Of a stretch of DNA of 64,000 bases, positions 41,110 to 52,946 are shown piece after piece. The notes beneath the pieces were generated by a model, which was not told where the DNA came from, searched no databases, and saw only the letters and a program-made list of their open reading frames with translations. The first letter of the stretch is position 1. Each line of letters opens with the position of its first letter. The stretch lies in NCBI RefSeq assembly GCF_023586085.1, contig NZ_CP097757.1:124001-188000 (forward strand). The letters run 5' to 3'. A program made the translations under genes and the position numbers. Source of the stretch: Blochmannia endosymbiont of Camponotus sp. (GTDB taxonomy: Bacteria; Pseudomonadota; Gammaproteobacteria; Enterobacterales; Enterobacteriaceae).

Positions 41110-43905
41110 TTAATGTGCTTGCTCCCAATTTTTTCCAATACCGATATCTACTTTTAATGGTACATCAATAATAAAGCATGCTTCCATTAATTTTTTAATT
41201 TGTTTCACAACTGGATCTATGATTTCATGGTGCACTTCAAATACTAATTCATCATGAACCTGCATGATTATACGTGCTGGAATTTCATTTTTTTGCAACC
41301 AATTATCAACAGATATCATTGCTTTTTTAATAATATCAGCAGCACTGCCTTGCATGGGAGCATTGATTGCCGCTCTTTCAGCACTTTTTTTTTGGTAAAT
41401 ATTAGAAGAAAAAATATTTGGCAAATACAATTTTCGACCATCTAATGTAGATACATAGCCATATTTATTGGCATATTCCCGAACATGTTTCATATATCTC
41501 ATGACTCCAGGATACCGTTTAAAATAACGATCTACATACTTTTGCGCCTCTTTACATGTTACTGATAATTGACGTGCTAATCCAAATGCACTCATTCCAT
41601 AAATTAATCCAAAATTGATAGTTTTAGCTTGATGTCTTTGTTCATTGGTTACTAAATGTAATGCAGTTACAAATATTTCAGAAGCTGTTGCAGTATGAAT
41701 ATCTTTTTCAGAAAGAAAATCGTTGATTAATGTGATATCTTGAGATAGGTGCGCCATTATTCTTAATTCTATTTGTGAATAATCTGCAGCTACAATTAAA
41801 AAATTTGTTGGAGCAATAAAAGCTTGACGTATTTTTCTACCGTCATAATTTCTATTCGGAATATTTTGTAAATTTGGGTTAGTAGAAGAAAGACGTCCCG
41901 TAGCAGTTCTAGTTTGATTATACGAGGTATGTACTCGATTTGATTTTTCGTTAATCATAGCGATTAATTTATTGGTATAAGTAGATTTTAATTTAGCTAA
42001 ACTACGATACTGTAAAATAATTTTTGGCATTGGATATTTTTTTGATAATTTTTTTAATACTTCTTCATTGGTTGAAGGAGCGCCGGTAGGTGTTTTTTTT
42101 AAAATTGGCAATTTTTGTTGACTATATAATATTTCCTGTAATTGCTTGGTTGAAGAAAGATTAAAAGAAGTATGTACTAATTGATACGCTTCTAGTTTTA
42201 ATGCATCAAGTCGAGAATCTAATTCTACTGAATGAGCATTAAGTAGTTTTTTATCTATTAATACGCCATAATTTTCGATACGAGTTAATATGGATATTAA
42301 AGGCATTTCTATTTCTTCAAATATTTTTTTTAGCTTATCGTTTGTGTTTATCTTTGGCCATAAAGTATAATGCAGATTGAACAAGGATTTGCTAAATTTA
42401 GCAGCATGTAGAGATTGTGATTGTATATTATGTACGTCTGAGACAATATCATTTTTATGATAATTATTTTTGAAATCTATAACAGCTTTGAATGTATCTT
42501 GATCTAAAAATTTTTTTATATCTTGATAATCGGAAGTACCATACAATATGTATAATTCTAATATAACGTCAAATGCCATACCAACTAAATTTATATTGTA
42601 ACGTTTAAATATAGCGTAACTAAACTTTAAATGTTGTCCAATTTTTTTTATTTCTGAATTTTCTAAAATTGGCTGCAGCGTTGATAGTACTTCTTCAAGA
42701 CATAAAAAATCCTGATGATTATTAATTGAATTAGTTTTTATAGGAATATATGCGCTTTCATTAGGATTTATAGATAAACATATGCTTATGATATTAGCTG
42801 TAGCAGCGTTAAATATATCTGTATGTATGTTAAATATAAATAATTTAGATATTTTAATTTTTTCAATCCAATGATACAGCATGCCAATATCATGTATTAT
42901 TTTGACAACTATTTTTTCTTTGACATAATCTAATAATAAATTATTTTTTTGATATAAAAACGTATTTTTTAAGTGTTGATTTGATAATGGCTTATTTAAA
43001 TATTGATATTTATGTAACCATTTTTTTGATTTTAAATCTATTAACCAATTTTTGAATTCATATCGTTTAAATAATGACGATAAAGCATCAATATTTGCTT
43101 GTTGTATTGATAGTTGATAGACAGATGTGTCCAAAGACACATCTGTTTTGATAGTTGTTAATTTATAAGAAAGAAATGCTATTTCTTTGTTAATCTGTAA
43201 TATATTTTGTATTGATTTAGCGCCTCGTACCTTCAATAGACTAATTCTGTTCAAATTATTATATAATGTTTTTAAATTTCCTATTTTTTTTAACAATATT
43301 TGTGCAGTTTTTTTTCCCACTCCAGGAACTCCAGGAACATTATCAGAGCGATCTCCTATTAACGCTAAATAATCAGCTATCAACGCTGGCGGTATTCCAA
43401 ATTTTCTTTCTACTTCTTTAGGAGTAAATATAATATTTGACATAGTGTTAATAAGAGTTATCGTAGGTGATACTATTTGGGCCATATCTTTATCTCCTGT
43501 ACTAATTAATACGGGATTTCCTGATTGCGCGTAAAACATGGCTAGCGTACCTATAACATCGTCTGCTTCTACATTAGGCACCTGAAGCGTTGGCAATCCC
43601 ATGGCTTGTATTATTTTGCGTAATGGATCTATTTGAGTAGATAGATCTTTAGGGGTTTTGATGCGATTAGCTTTATATTTTTCAAATAAGTTATTACGAA
43701 ATGTTTTTCCAATTGTATCAAAAACAATTACCATATGAACAGGTTGATATCGCGCTAATAGACTTTTTATCATGTTGATTACTCCATATATTACCCATAC
43801 TGGTTCTCCATTACTGGTTTTTAATGGTGGTAACGCATGATATGCGCGATGTATATAAAAAGAACCATCCACTAAAATTATTGGATGATTTATAATTGCA
43901 ATCAT
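41110..43905 (-). CDS. polA: DNA polymerase I, proofreading site substituted
   Basis: 931 residues against 928 in E. coli. The 5' nuclease domain (about 1-290) is intact, with VDGSFY, VEADDVIGTL, STGDKDM and GDRSDNVPG. The polymerase domain (about 550-931) has motif A VAADYSQIELR, motif B INFGLIYGMSAFG and motif C QVHDELVFE. The middle 3'-5' exonuclease fold is still recognisable, but its metal ligands are gone: E. coli D355, E357, D424, Y497 and D501 align with N359, H361, S429, H500 and F504. It should therefore do gap filling and primer removal without proofreading. Confidence 0.97.
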   Translation of the reverse strand: MIAIINHPIILVDGSFYIHRAYHALPPLKTSNGEPVWVIYGVINMIKSLLARYQPVHMVIVFDTIGKTFRNNLFEKYKANRIKTPKDLSTQIDPLRKIIQAMGLPTLQVPNVEADDVIGTLAMFYAQSGNPVLISTGDKDMAQIVSPTITLINTMSNIIFTPKEVERKFGIPPALIADYLALIGDRSDNVPGVPGVGKKTAQILLKKIGNLKTLYNNLNRISLLKVRGAKSIQNILQINKEIAFLSYKLTTIKTDVSLDTSVYQLSIQQANIDALSSLFKRYEFKNWLIDLKSKKWLHKYQYLNKPLSNQHLKNTFLYQKNNLLLDYVKEKIVVKIIHDIGMLYHWIEKIKISKLFIFNIHTDIFNAATANIISICLSINPNESAYIPIKTNSINNHQDFLCLEEVLSTLQPILENSEIKKIGQHLKFSYAIFKRYNINLVGMAFDVILELYILYGTSDYQDIKKFLDQDTFKAVIDFKNNYHKNDIVSDVHNIQSQSLHAAKFSKSLFNLHYTLWPKINTNDKLKKIFEEIEMPLISILTRIENYGVLIDKKLLNAHSVELDSRLDALKLEAYQLVHTSFNLSSTKQLQEILYSQQKLPILKKTPTGAPSTNEEVLKKLSKKYPMPKIILQYRSLAKLKSTYTNKLIAMINEKSNRVHTSYNQTRTATGRLSSTNPNLQNIPNRNYDGRKIRQAFIAPTNFLIVAADYSQIELRIMAHLSQDITLINDFLSEKDIHTATASEIFVTALHLVTNEQRHQAKTINFGLIYGMSAFGLARQLSVTCKEAQKYVDRYFKRYPGVMRYMKHVREYANKYGYVSTLDGRKLYLPNIFSSNIYQKKSAERAAINAPMQGSAADIIKKAMISVDNWLQKNEIPARIIMQVHDELVFEVHHEIIDPVVKQIKKLMEACFIIDVPLKVDIGIGKNWEQAH

Positions 43906-44089
43906 AATGATGTTTTATATATGATTTAATCTTATAGAAAAGATTAAAGGACGCTGGATACTTATTTAGTAAATTCATCAAGTAACAATATTATCATAGA
44001 TAATAAAATAATAAAAATTAAATGAAGTTGCGTTATAATCACTTAGGTGAGAGTATGTATAGTATTATAATTATAAAAATATATGAATT

Positions 44090-44719
44090 TTATGTTTTAT
44101 TTATGAGTAAATTTAATAATTCACAAAATTGTCGTATATAGGCATTTACTGATGATATATCCAACTTGTCGTTTTTTATCATATATTTACCATTGATAAA
44201 TATTGATGGAACCCCTCTCAGATGAAAATTTATTGCTGCCTGTTCTTGATCTAAGACTAAGGATTTTACTAATATACTATCCCAAGTAGTATCAAATTCT
44301 TTTGCATTAACGCCAGATTTAATAAATATTGCACGAATATCGTCTATGGTATGGATAGATTGTTGTTTTTGTATTGCTATAAATAATATGGGACTAATTT
44401 TATTTTCTATTCCTAATACTATCGCCACAGCCCAAGCGTGCGTTAATTGTTTGCCTAAATTACCTAAAAAATTTACATGATATTTATAAAAATTTACGTT
44501 TTTAGGTAGTGTTTGTTTTATATTGTTCGAAATATGATAAATTTGTTCAAACTGATAACAATGTGGACAATAAAAAGAAAAAAACTCTAGTAGTTTAGGA
44601 GCATTATGAATAGGTTTATTTAATCGAATATATTGTTTTCCTTCAACAATTGAAGACGAAATGCTTTTGCATGAAAATATTAAAAAAATTATTATCAAAA
44701 TAAGATGTAATTTTTTCAT
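44090..44719 (-). CDS. dsbA: Periplasmic thiol:disulfide oxidoreductase DsbA
   Basis: Introduces disulfides into exported proteins. ATG 44719 (MKKLHLILI) has the strong ribosome binding site AGGAGG; an ATG 21 bases upstream lacks one. 209 residues. An N-terminal signal peptide (about 1-24) precedes the thioredoxin fold. The active site is CPHC in FFSFYCPHCYQF, and the cis-Pro lies in RGVPSIF. A 33-bp-arm palindrome ends 39 bases upstream of the start, in the probable mRNA leader. Confidence 0.96.
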   Translation of the reverse strand: MKKLHLILIIIFLIFSCKSISSSIVEGKQYIRLNKPIHNAPKLLEFFSFYCPHCYQFEQIYHISNNIKQTLPKNVNFYKYHVNFLGNLGKQLTHAWAVAIVLGIENKISPILFIAIQKQQSIHTIDDIRAIFIKSGVNAKEFDTTWDSILVKSLVLDQEQAAINFHLRGVPSIFINGKYMIKNDKLDISSVNAYIRQFCELLNLLINKT

Positions 44720-45261
44720 ACAACCTCCTAATAATCCCACAAATATTGATTATTAAAATATAGAATATTATTATTAATTAAAATAAAAATATCATTTTTA
44801 TTTTAATTAATAATAATATTCTATATGACTTGTTTGATATGTGATTTTAATTATCATACTAATATTATTTGATATGTATGAGAATTTGTGTGTTTATTAT
44901 AGATTAATAGATTTAATAATTATTATATTAATTAAATGTAATAATAAATAAAAAATATTTTTATAATAATGACTTAATCTTATTAAGACGTTCTCATTAT
45001 TTATATAGGAACTTTAAAAAGTTGAGATTATTTTAGTATTTATATAAATGGTTATAATAGAATAAATACGGGGATAATTTTTAAGGCAGTAATCATCAAT
45101 TACAAAGATATTGTCATATAGGCAATAGAAAGATGTCTATTGAGTATAGAGTAATTTATATTTTATGTATATATGCTATCTTTAATTAAAGAACAGAGTA
45201 ATAGTAATTTTTTGTTATCATAAAGATATGATAGTTCCTACGTTTGTAAAATTATGTTATA
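44720..45261. other. Gene-free stretch between ubiD and dsbA
   Basis: 542 bases with the longest palindrome of the window (44758-44826). E. coli genes between ubiD and dsbA (fre, fadBA, mobAB region) are gone. No ORF or RNA is seen. Confidence 0.6.
44758..44826. repeat. Perfect AT palindrome, 33-bp arms, 3-base loop
   Basis: Arms 44758-44790 and 44794-44826 are exact reverse complements around ATC, with one GC pair in 33. The near edge is 39 bases upstream of the dsbA start. By length alone it cannot be chance. It has no U-tract, so it is not a standard terminator. Confidence 0.95.
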
Positions 45262-46740
45262 TTATTGTTTTTTATTAAATATGTTTAATTTATCCCAAAT
45301 ACTATCAATATAATGTCGTACTGTATTGTGCATCTTAATTGGGATGCCCCATTCTCTTTCAGTTTCTCCAGGCCATTTGTTTGTAGCATCCATACCTATT
45401 TTAGCGCCTAATCCAGAAATTGGACTAGAAAAATCAAGGTAATCAATTGGAGTATTTTCTACTATTATAGTATCTCGAGCAGGATCCATGCGTGTAGTAA
45501 TTGCCCATATAACATCATTCCAATCCCGTGCATTAATATCGTCATCACATATAATAATAAATTTAGTATACATAAATTGTTTTAGAAAGGACCATATTCC
45601 AAAGATAACACGCTTGGCATGTCCAATATATTGTTTTTTTATAGTTACGACAGCCAGTCTATATGAACAACCTTCAGGAGGTAAATAAAAATCTATAATT
45701 TCTGGGAATTGTTTTTGTATGATAGGAATAAATACTTCATTCATTGCCATTCCAAGAATCGCAGGTTCGTCTGGTGGGCGTCCAGTATAAGTAGAGTGAT
45801 AAATTGGATTATTTCTTTGAGTAATGTGGGTAATAGTACACACTGGAAATTGAGCAGTAGTATTATAGTATCCTGTGTGATCTCCAAAAGGCCCTTCCAT
45901 TGCTGTTTTACCGCGCTCTAAATATCCTTCCAATATGATTTCAGAATTAGCTGGAACATCCAAGTCACATGAAATACATTTAATTACTTCAGTTTTATAA
46001 CCTCTTAATAGTCCGGAAAACGCATACTCTGATAATGTATCAGGGATAGGGATTACTGCTCCTAGTAAAGTAGCTGGATCAGCCCCTAGTGCTACAGTGA
46101 TGGGAAATCTTTTTTCTGAAGTATATTTATTCCATTCCTGAAAATCTAATGCTCCGCCACGATGAGATAGCCATCTTATAAGAATTTTGTTTTTAGATAG
46201 CACTTGTTGGCGATAAATTCCAAGATTTTGCCGTTTTTTTTTAGGTCCGCGAGTTATCGTGATCCCCCAAGTAATTATAGGAGATATATCTTTAGGCCAA
46301 CAACGCATTATTGGCATATGTGTAATATCTACGTCTGTATTACACCAAATATTTTCTTGACATGGAGCTGTACTTACTCGCTTGATAGGCATATGTAAAA
46401 TATGGCGAAAATGAGGCATTTTAGAAAAAAAATCACGTATTCCTGTTGGAAGCTCAGGTTCTTTTAAAAATGCTAGCAATTTTCCAACATCACGTAATGA
46501 TAGGAAATTTTCTTTTCCCATACCTAAAGCTATTCTATTAGTAGTACCAAACAAATTACAAAGAACAGGTATTGTGTATCCTTTAGGGTTTTCAAAAAAG
46601 AGTGCTGGTCCTCCAGATTTAATGGTACGATCAGCAATTTCTGTTATCTCCAAATCAGGATTAATAGGAAGAGTAATTCTTTTTAAGTCTCCTCTATACT
46701 CTAAAATTTTAATAAAATCACGCAAATCTTTGTATTTCAT
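45262..46740 (-). CDS. ubiD: 4-hydroxy-3-polyprenylbenzoate decarboxylase
   Basis: Prenylated-FMN-dependent decarboxylase of ubiquinone synthesis. 492 residues against 497 in E. coli. The motifs [11 protein letters not shown] and [11 protein letters not shown] are conserved through the core, and the full length aligns. It needs the flavin prenyltransferase UbiX, which is not in this window. A T9 run lies at about 46234-46242. Confidence 0.96.
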   Translation of the reverse strand: MKYKDLRDFIKILEYRGDLKRITLPINPDLEITEIADRTIKSGGPALFFENPKGYTIPVLCNLFGTTNRIALGMGKENFLSLRDVGKLLAFLKEPELPTGIRDFFSKMPHFRHILHMPIKRVSTAPCQENIWCNTDVDITHMPIMRCWPKDISPIITWGITITRGPKKKRQNLGIYRQQVLSKNKILIRWLSHRGGALDFQEWNKYTSEKRFPITVALGADPATLLGAVIPIPDTLSEYAFSGLLRGYKTEVIKCISCDLDVPANSEIILEGYLERGKTAMEGPFGDHTGYYNTTAQFPVCTITHITQRNNPIYHSTYTGRPPDEPAILGMAMNEVFIPIIQKQFPEIIDFYLPPEGCSYRLAVVTIKKQYIGHAKRVIFGIWSFLKQFMYTKFIIICDDDINARDWNDVIWAITTRMDPARDTIIVENTPIDYLDFSSPISGLGAKIGMDATNKWPGETEREWGIPIKMHNTVRHYIDSIWDKLNIFNKKQ

Positions 46741-47047
46741 AACATTTGATAGGCATTAAATTTATATTTATTGTTCCTAATTTGCATTACTTTGACAATA
46801 ATATTCATTATATACAACATATATTATATATTGCAATTAATAGATTATTTTTAAAACAGTTTAAATTTTAATTATGTTGATATCGTTTATATAGTATACA
46901 CACTATATTAGTTATTTTACTTATATTAAAGTAATTATATTGAATATAAAATATTTTTATTTTTATAATGCAAATATGAAGATATTTCTTTGAATTGTTA
47001 AAATAATTCTTTATTAGAAATAAAATTAAACGTGAAGTTAATAATAA
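46741..47047. other. Gene-free stretch between ubiB and ubiD
   Basis: 307 bases where E. coli has tatABCD and rfaH. Nothing recognisable remains. A TTGACA at 46792 has no fitting -10 box. Confidence 0.55.
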
Positions 47048-48688
47048 TTACTGCATGATACGTTTCCAGCCAATTGTCCAAATGAGTATTCCAGTTACAA
47101 ATAAAAAAATAGAAAAATTTTCAAAATATTTGTCCTGTATACATAAGAAAATACTGCTGGTAATTAATGTTGCTCCAACACCAAATAAAAATAATGCTTG
47201 ACTTTGTCTAGTTCGTTGCGTTTTTAACTCTGTTATCAAAATTTCTATTTTTTTTTGTAGCATACAAGAACGTTTAAATTCATTAGATAGTAAAGTGGGT
47301 AATTCTGGTATTTTATTTATCCAATGAGGTATTTTGTCTTTTAAAACACATATTGTCGTTGAAAATTTTAATTGATCTTGCATCCACTTTTCTAAAAAAG
47401 GCCTAGCAGATTTCCAAAGATTTAAATGAGGATACAGTTGTCTCACTATTCCTTCAACGTATAATAAAGTTTTTTGTAAGAGGATTAATTGAGGTTGTAT
47501 TTCCATATTAAAACATCGTGCAGTATTAAATAAATATAGTAATATTTTACTGAAAGGAATATTTTCTAGAGGTTGTTCAAAAATTGGCTCAAATACTGTT
47601 CTCATCGCGCATTCAAAGTCTCCAATGTTAGTATTAAAGGGTATCCAACCTGAGTCAAGATGTAATTCAGCTATCTTACGATAGTCACGATTAAAAAATG
47701 CGATAAAATTTGCTGCTAAATAGTATTTATCTTTTTTATTTAAAGATCCAATAATACCACAATCAATACTAATATATTTTGGATTTTCTGGATGTTTATA
47801 GCTAATGAATATATTACCAGGATGCATGTCTCCATGAAAAAAACTATCTCGAAATACTTGAGTAAAGAATACTTCTATTCCGCGTTCTGCTAATAATTTC
47901 ATATTGGTTCTTTGTTTTTTTAATGCAACTACATCGTATACGGGTATACCATAAATACGCTCCATAACCATAACTTTTTCGCTGCAAAAATCTACATATA
48001 CTTTAGGTATGTATAATATCTGACTTTTTTTAAAATTTCTTCGTAATTGAATAGTATTAGCTGCTTCTTTTAATAGATTAAGTTCGTTAAAAAGGGTTTT
48101 TTCATATTCTGAAACCACTTCTGAAAATTTAAATTTCCGTCCTTCTGGTAGAAATTTATAAATCCAATTAGCTAATCTGTGCATTAAACGTATATCTGTT
48201 TTAATAATAGGCAGGAGACCTGGACGAATAACTTTGATTACTATAGCTTTATTGTTTTTTTTAAATCTGGCAGAGTGTACTTGTGAGATAGATGCCGATG
48301 CCAATGGTATTTCTTGAAAATCTTTAAACCATGTTTCTAATGAATTACCAATAGCACGTTCTATATATGTTTTAGCAAGGATACCATCAAAAGGAGTCAC
48401 GCGATCTTGCAGCATTGATAATTGATCTGCAATAGAATCTGAGAAAATATCTCGTCGAGTAGAAAGTATCTGACCCAATTTAATCCATATTGGACCTAAT
48501 TCTTGTAATGCTAAACGAAATCGCTCTCCTAAAGTTAATTGATAATGCTTATTTAAAATACGCAAAACAAATCTATTGCCTATTCTTAATGGAAAAATTA
48601 ATCGATGGGTAGGAACGAAATCACTTAATCCATAATTTAGTATTGTTTTAATTATGTAATAAAATCGATATAATTCATCAACAAACAT
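47048..48688 (-). CDS. ubiB: Ubiquinone biosynthesis protein UbiB (atypical kinase)
   Basis: 546 residues, the E. coli length. UbiB is a membrane ATPase of the ABC1/ADCK family that assists the ubiquinone enzyme complex. The family KxGQ motif appears as [10 protein letters not shown], then [17 protein letters not shown] and [10 protein letters not shown]. Two C-terminal membrane segments (about 495-540) anchor it. The E. coli partner gene ubiJ, which lies between ubiE and ubiB, is missing. Confidence 0.96.
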   Translation of the reverse strand: MFVDELYRFYYIIKTILNYGLSDFVPTHRLIFPLRIGNRFVLRILNKHYQLTLGERFRLALQELGPIWIKLGQILSTRRDIFSDSIADQLSMLQDRVTPFDGILAKTYIERAIGNSLETWFKDFQEIPLASASISQVHSARFKKNNKAIVIKVIRPGLLPIIKTDIRLMHRLANWIYKFLPEGRKFKFSEVVSEYEKTLFNELNLLKEAANTIQLRRNFKKSQILYIPKVYVDFCSEKVMVMERIYGIPVYDVVALKKQRTNMKLLAERGIEVFFTQVFRDSFFHGDMHPGNIFISYKHPENPKYISIDCGIIGSLNKKDKYYLAANFIAFFNRDYRKIAELHLDSGWIPFNTNIGDFECAMRTVFEPIFEQPLENIPFSKILLYLFNTARCFNMEIQPQLILLQKTLLYVEGIVRQLYPHLNLWKSARPFLEKWMQDQLKFSTTICVLKDKIPHWINKIPELPTLLSNEFKRSCMLQKKIEILITELKTQRTRQSQALFLFGVGATLITSSIFLCIQDKYFENFSIFLFVTGILIWTIGWKRIMQ

Positions 48689-49221
48689 TAAATTTCCTAT
48701 TATTTATTTAAATAATTAGATAAATATTTTAGTTATATTTTTAAATAGTGTATTTAAGGAAACTATAATAATTCTAGTGTACTTTTAGTACAAGTGCTTA
48801 TTTATCATTAATAATTTTTTTAATCTAATACTTTTGAACATGAACAATATTTATTTTTAAATGGAACTTAGAAATATTGGATCATATGATTCGTTTTTAA
48901 TAAGGCATGGTTAATGTAAATAAAATAAAATTAGTAATATATAACTAGATATCATCTAAATATTTTATTAAATATATTATTTTAATTATAAACTACTGTT
49001 ATTTATTAAAATAAATATTTTTATATACGTATTGTACAAAATAAATTGTATTTTTAAATACTAAAAATATGTAACTATTTCTTATTAAAATATAAAAATA
49101 GTTAGACATTGTAAAGATTATGCGGAATAATTTTAAAAAAATTTAATACTATTATTAATAGTTTTGGTGATGATTAATAAAAGATTAAAATTAATATTTT
49201 ATTAATATAAATATATTTGTT
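48689..49221. other. Gene-free stretch where ubiJ is deleted
   Basis: 533 bases between ubiE and ubiB. E. coli ubiJ (about 200 codons) lies here. I see no UbiJ-like frame on either strand, only AT-rich DNA. Confidence 0.6.
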
Positions 49222-49980
49222 TTAATATTTATATGCGCAATGTAACACGGCAATTCCACAAGTCATGTTAAAATATGTAACGTTATTAAATCCTGTTTGT
49301 ATCATCATATTTTTCAAAGTTTCTTGATCTGGATGCATGCGAATAGATTCTACAAGATAACGATAACTATTAGCGTCTTGAGCTATTAATTCACCCATTT
49401 TGGGTAAGACATGAAACGAATATAAATCATATATTGTATTTAATATTTTAAAGATAGGCACTCCAAAGTCTAAAATTAGTAATTGGCCTTTAGGTTTTAG
49501 AACTCTATGTATTGAAAATAATGCTTGTTCCTTGTTTGTAAAATTACGTAAACCAAAAGACACAGCGACACAATCAAAAGTATTTTCAGGGAAAGGTAAA
49601 GCTTCAGCATCAGCTTGTATATATATTACATTATTTAATATACCTAGATTGCGCAATTTTTTTTGCCCTATATCTATCATAGAATCATTGATATCTACTA
49701 ATACTACTATTCCTGAATTACCAACTAATCGTGAAAATTTAATACTTAAATCTCCAGTACCTCCGGCTAGATCTAGGACTTTTTGTCCAGTATGCACTGC
49801 GCTGTGATAAATCATAAATTGTTTCCATATTCTATGTATGCCGAAAGACATTAAGTCATTCATTAAATCATACTTTGATGCTATAGTATGGAAGATTTTA
49901 GATACTAGTAATGTTTTTTTGTTTTTGGGGACTTTTTGAAAGCCAAAATGAGTCGTAATTTTTTTGTGTTTATTATTCAT
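49222..49980 (-). CDS. ubiE: Ubiquinone/menaquinone C-methyltransferase UbiE
   Basis: SAM-dependent methyltransferase of ubiquinone synthesis. 252 residues against 251 in E. coli. The SAM motif [12 protein letters not shown] and the UbiE signatures [11 protein letters not shown] and [11 protein letters not shown] are conserved. Downstream of rmuC on the same strand as in E. coli. Confidence 0.97.
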   Translation of the reverse strand: MNNKHKKITTHFGFQKVPKNKKTLLVSKIFHTIASKYDLMNDLMSFGIHRIWKQFMIYHSAVHTGQKVLDLAGGTGDLSIKFSRLVGNSGIVVLVDINDSMIDIGQKKLRNLGILNNVIYIQADAEALPFPENTFDCVAVSFGLRNFTNKEQALFSIHRVLKPKGQLLILDFGVPIFKILNTIYDLYSFHVLPKMGELIAQDANSYRYLVESIRMHPDQETLKNMMIQTGFNNVTYFNMTCGIAVLHCAYKY

Positions 49981-50097
49981 ATTTGTTTGTTATTGCAATA
50001 CCTTTCATTAGATTTTTATTTATTGAAAATTTAATGAAATGAGTATTTGGATTTTACTGATTTACATATTTTAAATGTTGCTTTATTAAGAATTTAT

Positions 50098-51627
50098 TCA
50101 AGATTCATGACATGTATTTTGGGTTATATTATCTTCAAAATTGGATGGATCGTAAGAATTACTTTGTTTATCGCATAAAAATATAGAATGAGGGGCAATT
50201 TCATTAGTAATAATTGGTTGTTTTATTTGCACCCCAAGTGCTCTAAAACTTTCTGCTTGACTTATAATATTCCCTTTTCCTTCAGAAAATTTATTTTTTG
50301 CTGCATTATAAATAACTTCTGCTTTATTTAGATATAGACCAATTTTGTTTAAGTCATCCATAAACAGTCGTAGTTTATCATATAAGCGCCCTGCTTTATC
50401 AGCAATTTTTTTCGAGTGACAATTTTGATACTCATAGCGCCATAGATTATTAATAGTACGCAAAGCGATCAACAACGTTGTAGGACTAATCAACATGATA
50501 TTATATCGCATGGCATCGGTTAATAATGATGCTTCTTTTTCAATAGCTAACATAAAAGCAGATTCAATAGGAACAAACATTAAAATATAATCTAATGTGT
50601 TCAATCCAAATAATTTTTGGTAATCTTTTTTACTTAATGATTTTATATGTGCACGCAATGAGTGTACATGGTCAGCAATAGCTAGCTGTCGATCTTCTTC
50701 ATTATTGCTATTGAAATAACGTTCATAGGCTACTAAAGATATTTTGGAATCAATTACTACATCTTTACCTTGGGGTAAATGGATGATGACATCAGGTTGC
50801 GATCTATGCCCATTTGTTTGTTTTATACTAACTTGTATATGAAATTCATGACCTTCGCGCATACCAGAAGCTTCTAATGCACGAGTTAAAATTACTTCTC
50901 CCCAGCTCCCTTGAGTTTTATTATTTCCCTTTAACGCTTGTGTTAAATTAATAGTTTCTTGAGTGATTTGTGCGTTTAATTGATGTAAATTACGAATTTC
51001 ATACGTTAGAGTATGCCTTGCTTGTTCTTCTTTTTCAAAGTTGTTTTGTATTTGATTTTTAAAACTCTCTAATTGTTCCTTCAATGGATATAGTATTCTA
51101 TCAAGGGTTATTCGATTTTGTTTATCTATCTTGTATCCGTTCTGTTCAAAAATACGATTCGCTAAATTTTCAAATTGCATAGTTAATCGATGTTCACTAT
51201 CAATAAATAACTTTTGCTTCTCTTCTGTTGCAAGCTTATATTCTTCTAAGCGAATGTTTAATTCTTGCAGTTTTAATTCTTGAGTATGATTTAAATTCAA
51301 TTGTACATGTAATTCATGATTTAATTGCTCAGATTTTTGGTGATAGTAATCTAATGATTTTAAACGTTCCTCGGTAGTAGATAATTTCCCATGTAGTTCA
51401 TATATTATTTGTAATTTTTTTTGTAATTTTTGTTCAATGTCATGTCGTAAATCAGATTCATTTTTTAAATTTTGTTTAATTATACACAAGGCATTCTCGT
51501 GATCTATACAGTCATTTTTATATCTTTGAATACAACGTTTTTCTATAATTTTACAGAATATTCCAGTGATTAAGGAACCTACTAACATACCAATTATAGT
51601 AGATAAGCAAAATGGGACAATTGTCAT
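50098..51627 (-). CDS. rmuC: DNA recombination protein RmuC
   Basis: 509 residues against 475 in E. coli. An N-terminal transmembrane segment (about 5-27) is followed by a long coiled coil (about 40-210). The RmuC domain with its nuclease-like core (GSWGEVILTRALEASG, QPDVIIHLPQ, VVIDSKISL) follows. The family limits inversions at short inverted repeats in E. coli, which is of interest given the many inverted repeats here. Its biochemical role is not firmly known. Confidence 0.95.
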   Translation of the reverse strand: MTIVPFCLSTIIGMLVGSLITGIFCKIIEKRCIQRYKNDCIDHENALCIIKQNLKNESDLRHDIEQKLQKKLQIIYELHGKLSTTEERLKSLDYYHQKSEQLNHELHVQLNLNHTQELKLQELNIRLEEYKLATEEKQKLFIDSEHRLTMQFENLANRIFEQNGYKIDKQNRITLDRILYPLKEQLESFKNQIQNNFEKEEQARHTLTYEIRNLHQLNAQITQETINLTQALKGNNKTQGSWGEVILTRALEASGMREGHEFHIQVSIKQTNGHRSQPDVIIHLPQGKDVVIDSKISLVAYERYFNSNNEEDRQLAIADHVHSLRAHIKSLSKKDYQKLFGLNTLDYILMFVPIESAFMLAIEKEASLLTDAMRYNIMLISPTTLLIALRTINNLWRYEYQNCHSKKIADKAGRLYDKLRLFMDDLNKIGLYLNKAEVIYNAAKNKFSEGKGNIISQAESFRALGVQIKQPIITNEIAPHSIFLCDKQSNSYDPSNFEDNITQNTCHES

Positions 51628-51925
51628 ATATTCTCAATTATAAAATATAACCATAAAAATATTATGGTAGTTACTTGTTACTAGCTATTATATATGATGT
51701 TTAAATAATTTCAGGATCAAAATTACCCAGTATTATACTATGTTGTAAAATATATTATTTATAATAATATAAAACATTTTCTCATATGAAAGTACTTTTA
51801 TTTTAAAATAAATGATATGCTAGTTCTTTTATGCTAAAATAGCATGTTTATTAAAATTTTTAAAATCAATTAAATCAAAAGTTTAAATAATAATGAATGA
51901 TAGTTAATATTATTAAATAAATTAA

Positions 51926-52708
51926 TTATACGGAGTTATCGTCTTCATTAAGAAGAATATGAGCTCCTTCAATTACAACTTTGATTGCCATATATTCAGC
52001 ATTGCGCATACAAATAACATTTGGAATTTCTTGTTGTATTCGATTCACAATAATACCAGTTACAACTCCTGCCCGTAGTCCCTGAGTTACACACATGGTC
52101 AACAGCGTTGCAGATTCCATCTCGTAGCTCATAACTCCCATACTTTTCCATTCTTCCATAGAACCACGTAATTTTTTAATAATTCGGCCAGAATATGTGT
52201 CTTTTCTTTCTTGTCCGGGATAGAATGTATCTGAAGACACAGTTATACCATAATGTGATTTAATGCCAATTTTTTTAGCGGCTTTAATTAACGCCATACT
52301 ACATGATAAGTCTGCTATTGCTGGAAATGCTAATGGAGCAAAATGTTGGCTGGCTCCATCACAACGGACAGCAGCAGTTACAATTAATACATCACCTATT
52401 TTTATATATTCTTGGATAGTACCCGCAGTACCTACGCGTAAGAATGTACGTATACCTAATTGGGACAATTCCTCTATTACAATAGAAGTGGATGGACCAC
52501 CTATTCCTGTGGAACAAACGATTATTGTATTTTCATTAATTTTTGCAGACCAAGTAGTAAATTCTCGATAGCTAGAAATATATTTTGGATTATTCATAAG
52601 CAATGCAATTTTCTTAACTCTGTTAGGATCCCCTGGAAGAATAGCTAAAGTTGCCCCTTGGAGATCACTAATTTTTAAACCTAAATGAAATACGTTAGTT
52701 ATAGACAT
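51926..52708 (-). CDS. udp: Uridine phosphorylase
   Basis: Cleaves uridine to uracil and ribose 1-phosphate for pyrimidine salvage. 260 residues against 253 in E. coli. The phosphate and nucleoside motifs [18 protein letters not shown] and [11 protein letters not shown] are conserved. It lies between metE and rmuC as in E. coli. Confidence 0.96.
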   Translation of the reverse strand: MSITNVFHLGLKISDLQGATLAILPGDPNRVKKIALLMNNPKYISSYREFTTWSAKINENTIIVCSTGIGGPSTSIVIEELSQLGIRTFLRVGTAGTIQEYIKIGDVLIVTAAVRCDGASQHFAPLAFPAIADLSCSMALIKAAKKIGIKSHYGITVSSDTFYPGQERKDTYSGRIIKKLRGSMEEWKSMGVMSYEMESATLLTMCVTQGLRAGVVTGIIVNRIQQEIPNVICMRNAEYMAIKVVIEGAHILLNEDDNSV

Positions 52709-52946
52709 AAAATTTATTACTTAACTATGCTTAGTGTGATTACACGTCTGTTTTGTAGTTAAAAATTAATTATTATTTTTTCAGAGTTCATTGATTGTTA
52801 TGAATATAAATAATATTAATTTAAATTTATTTGACCGATTATTTTTTAAACTAAAATTCACAGATATACTTTATAATAATATCACAGACTAAGTTATTTT
52901 ATTGTGATGTTTATTGTTCAATCGTTAAAAAATTATTAGTTATAAT

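Noticed and set aside
46792..46797. TTGACA upstream of ubiD on the plus strand
   Set aside because: No -10 box at a usable distance and no plus-strand gene follows.
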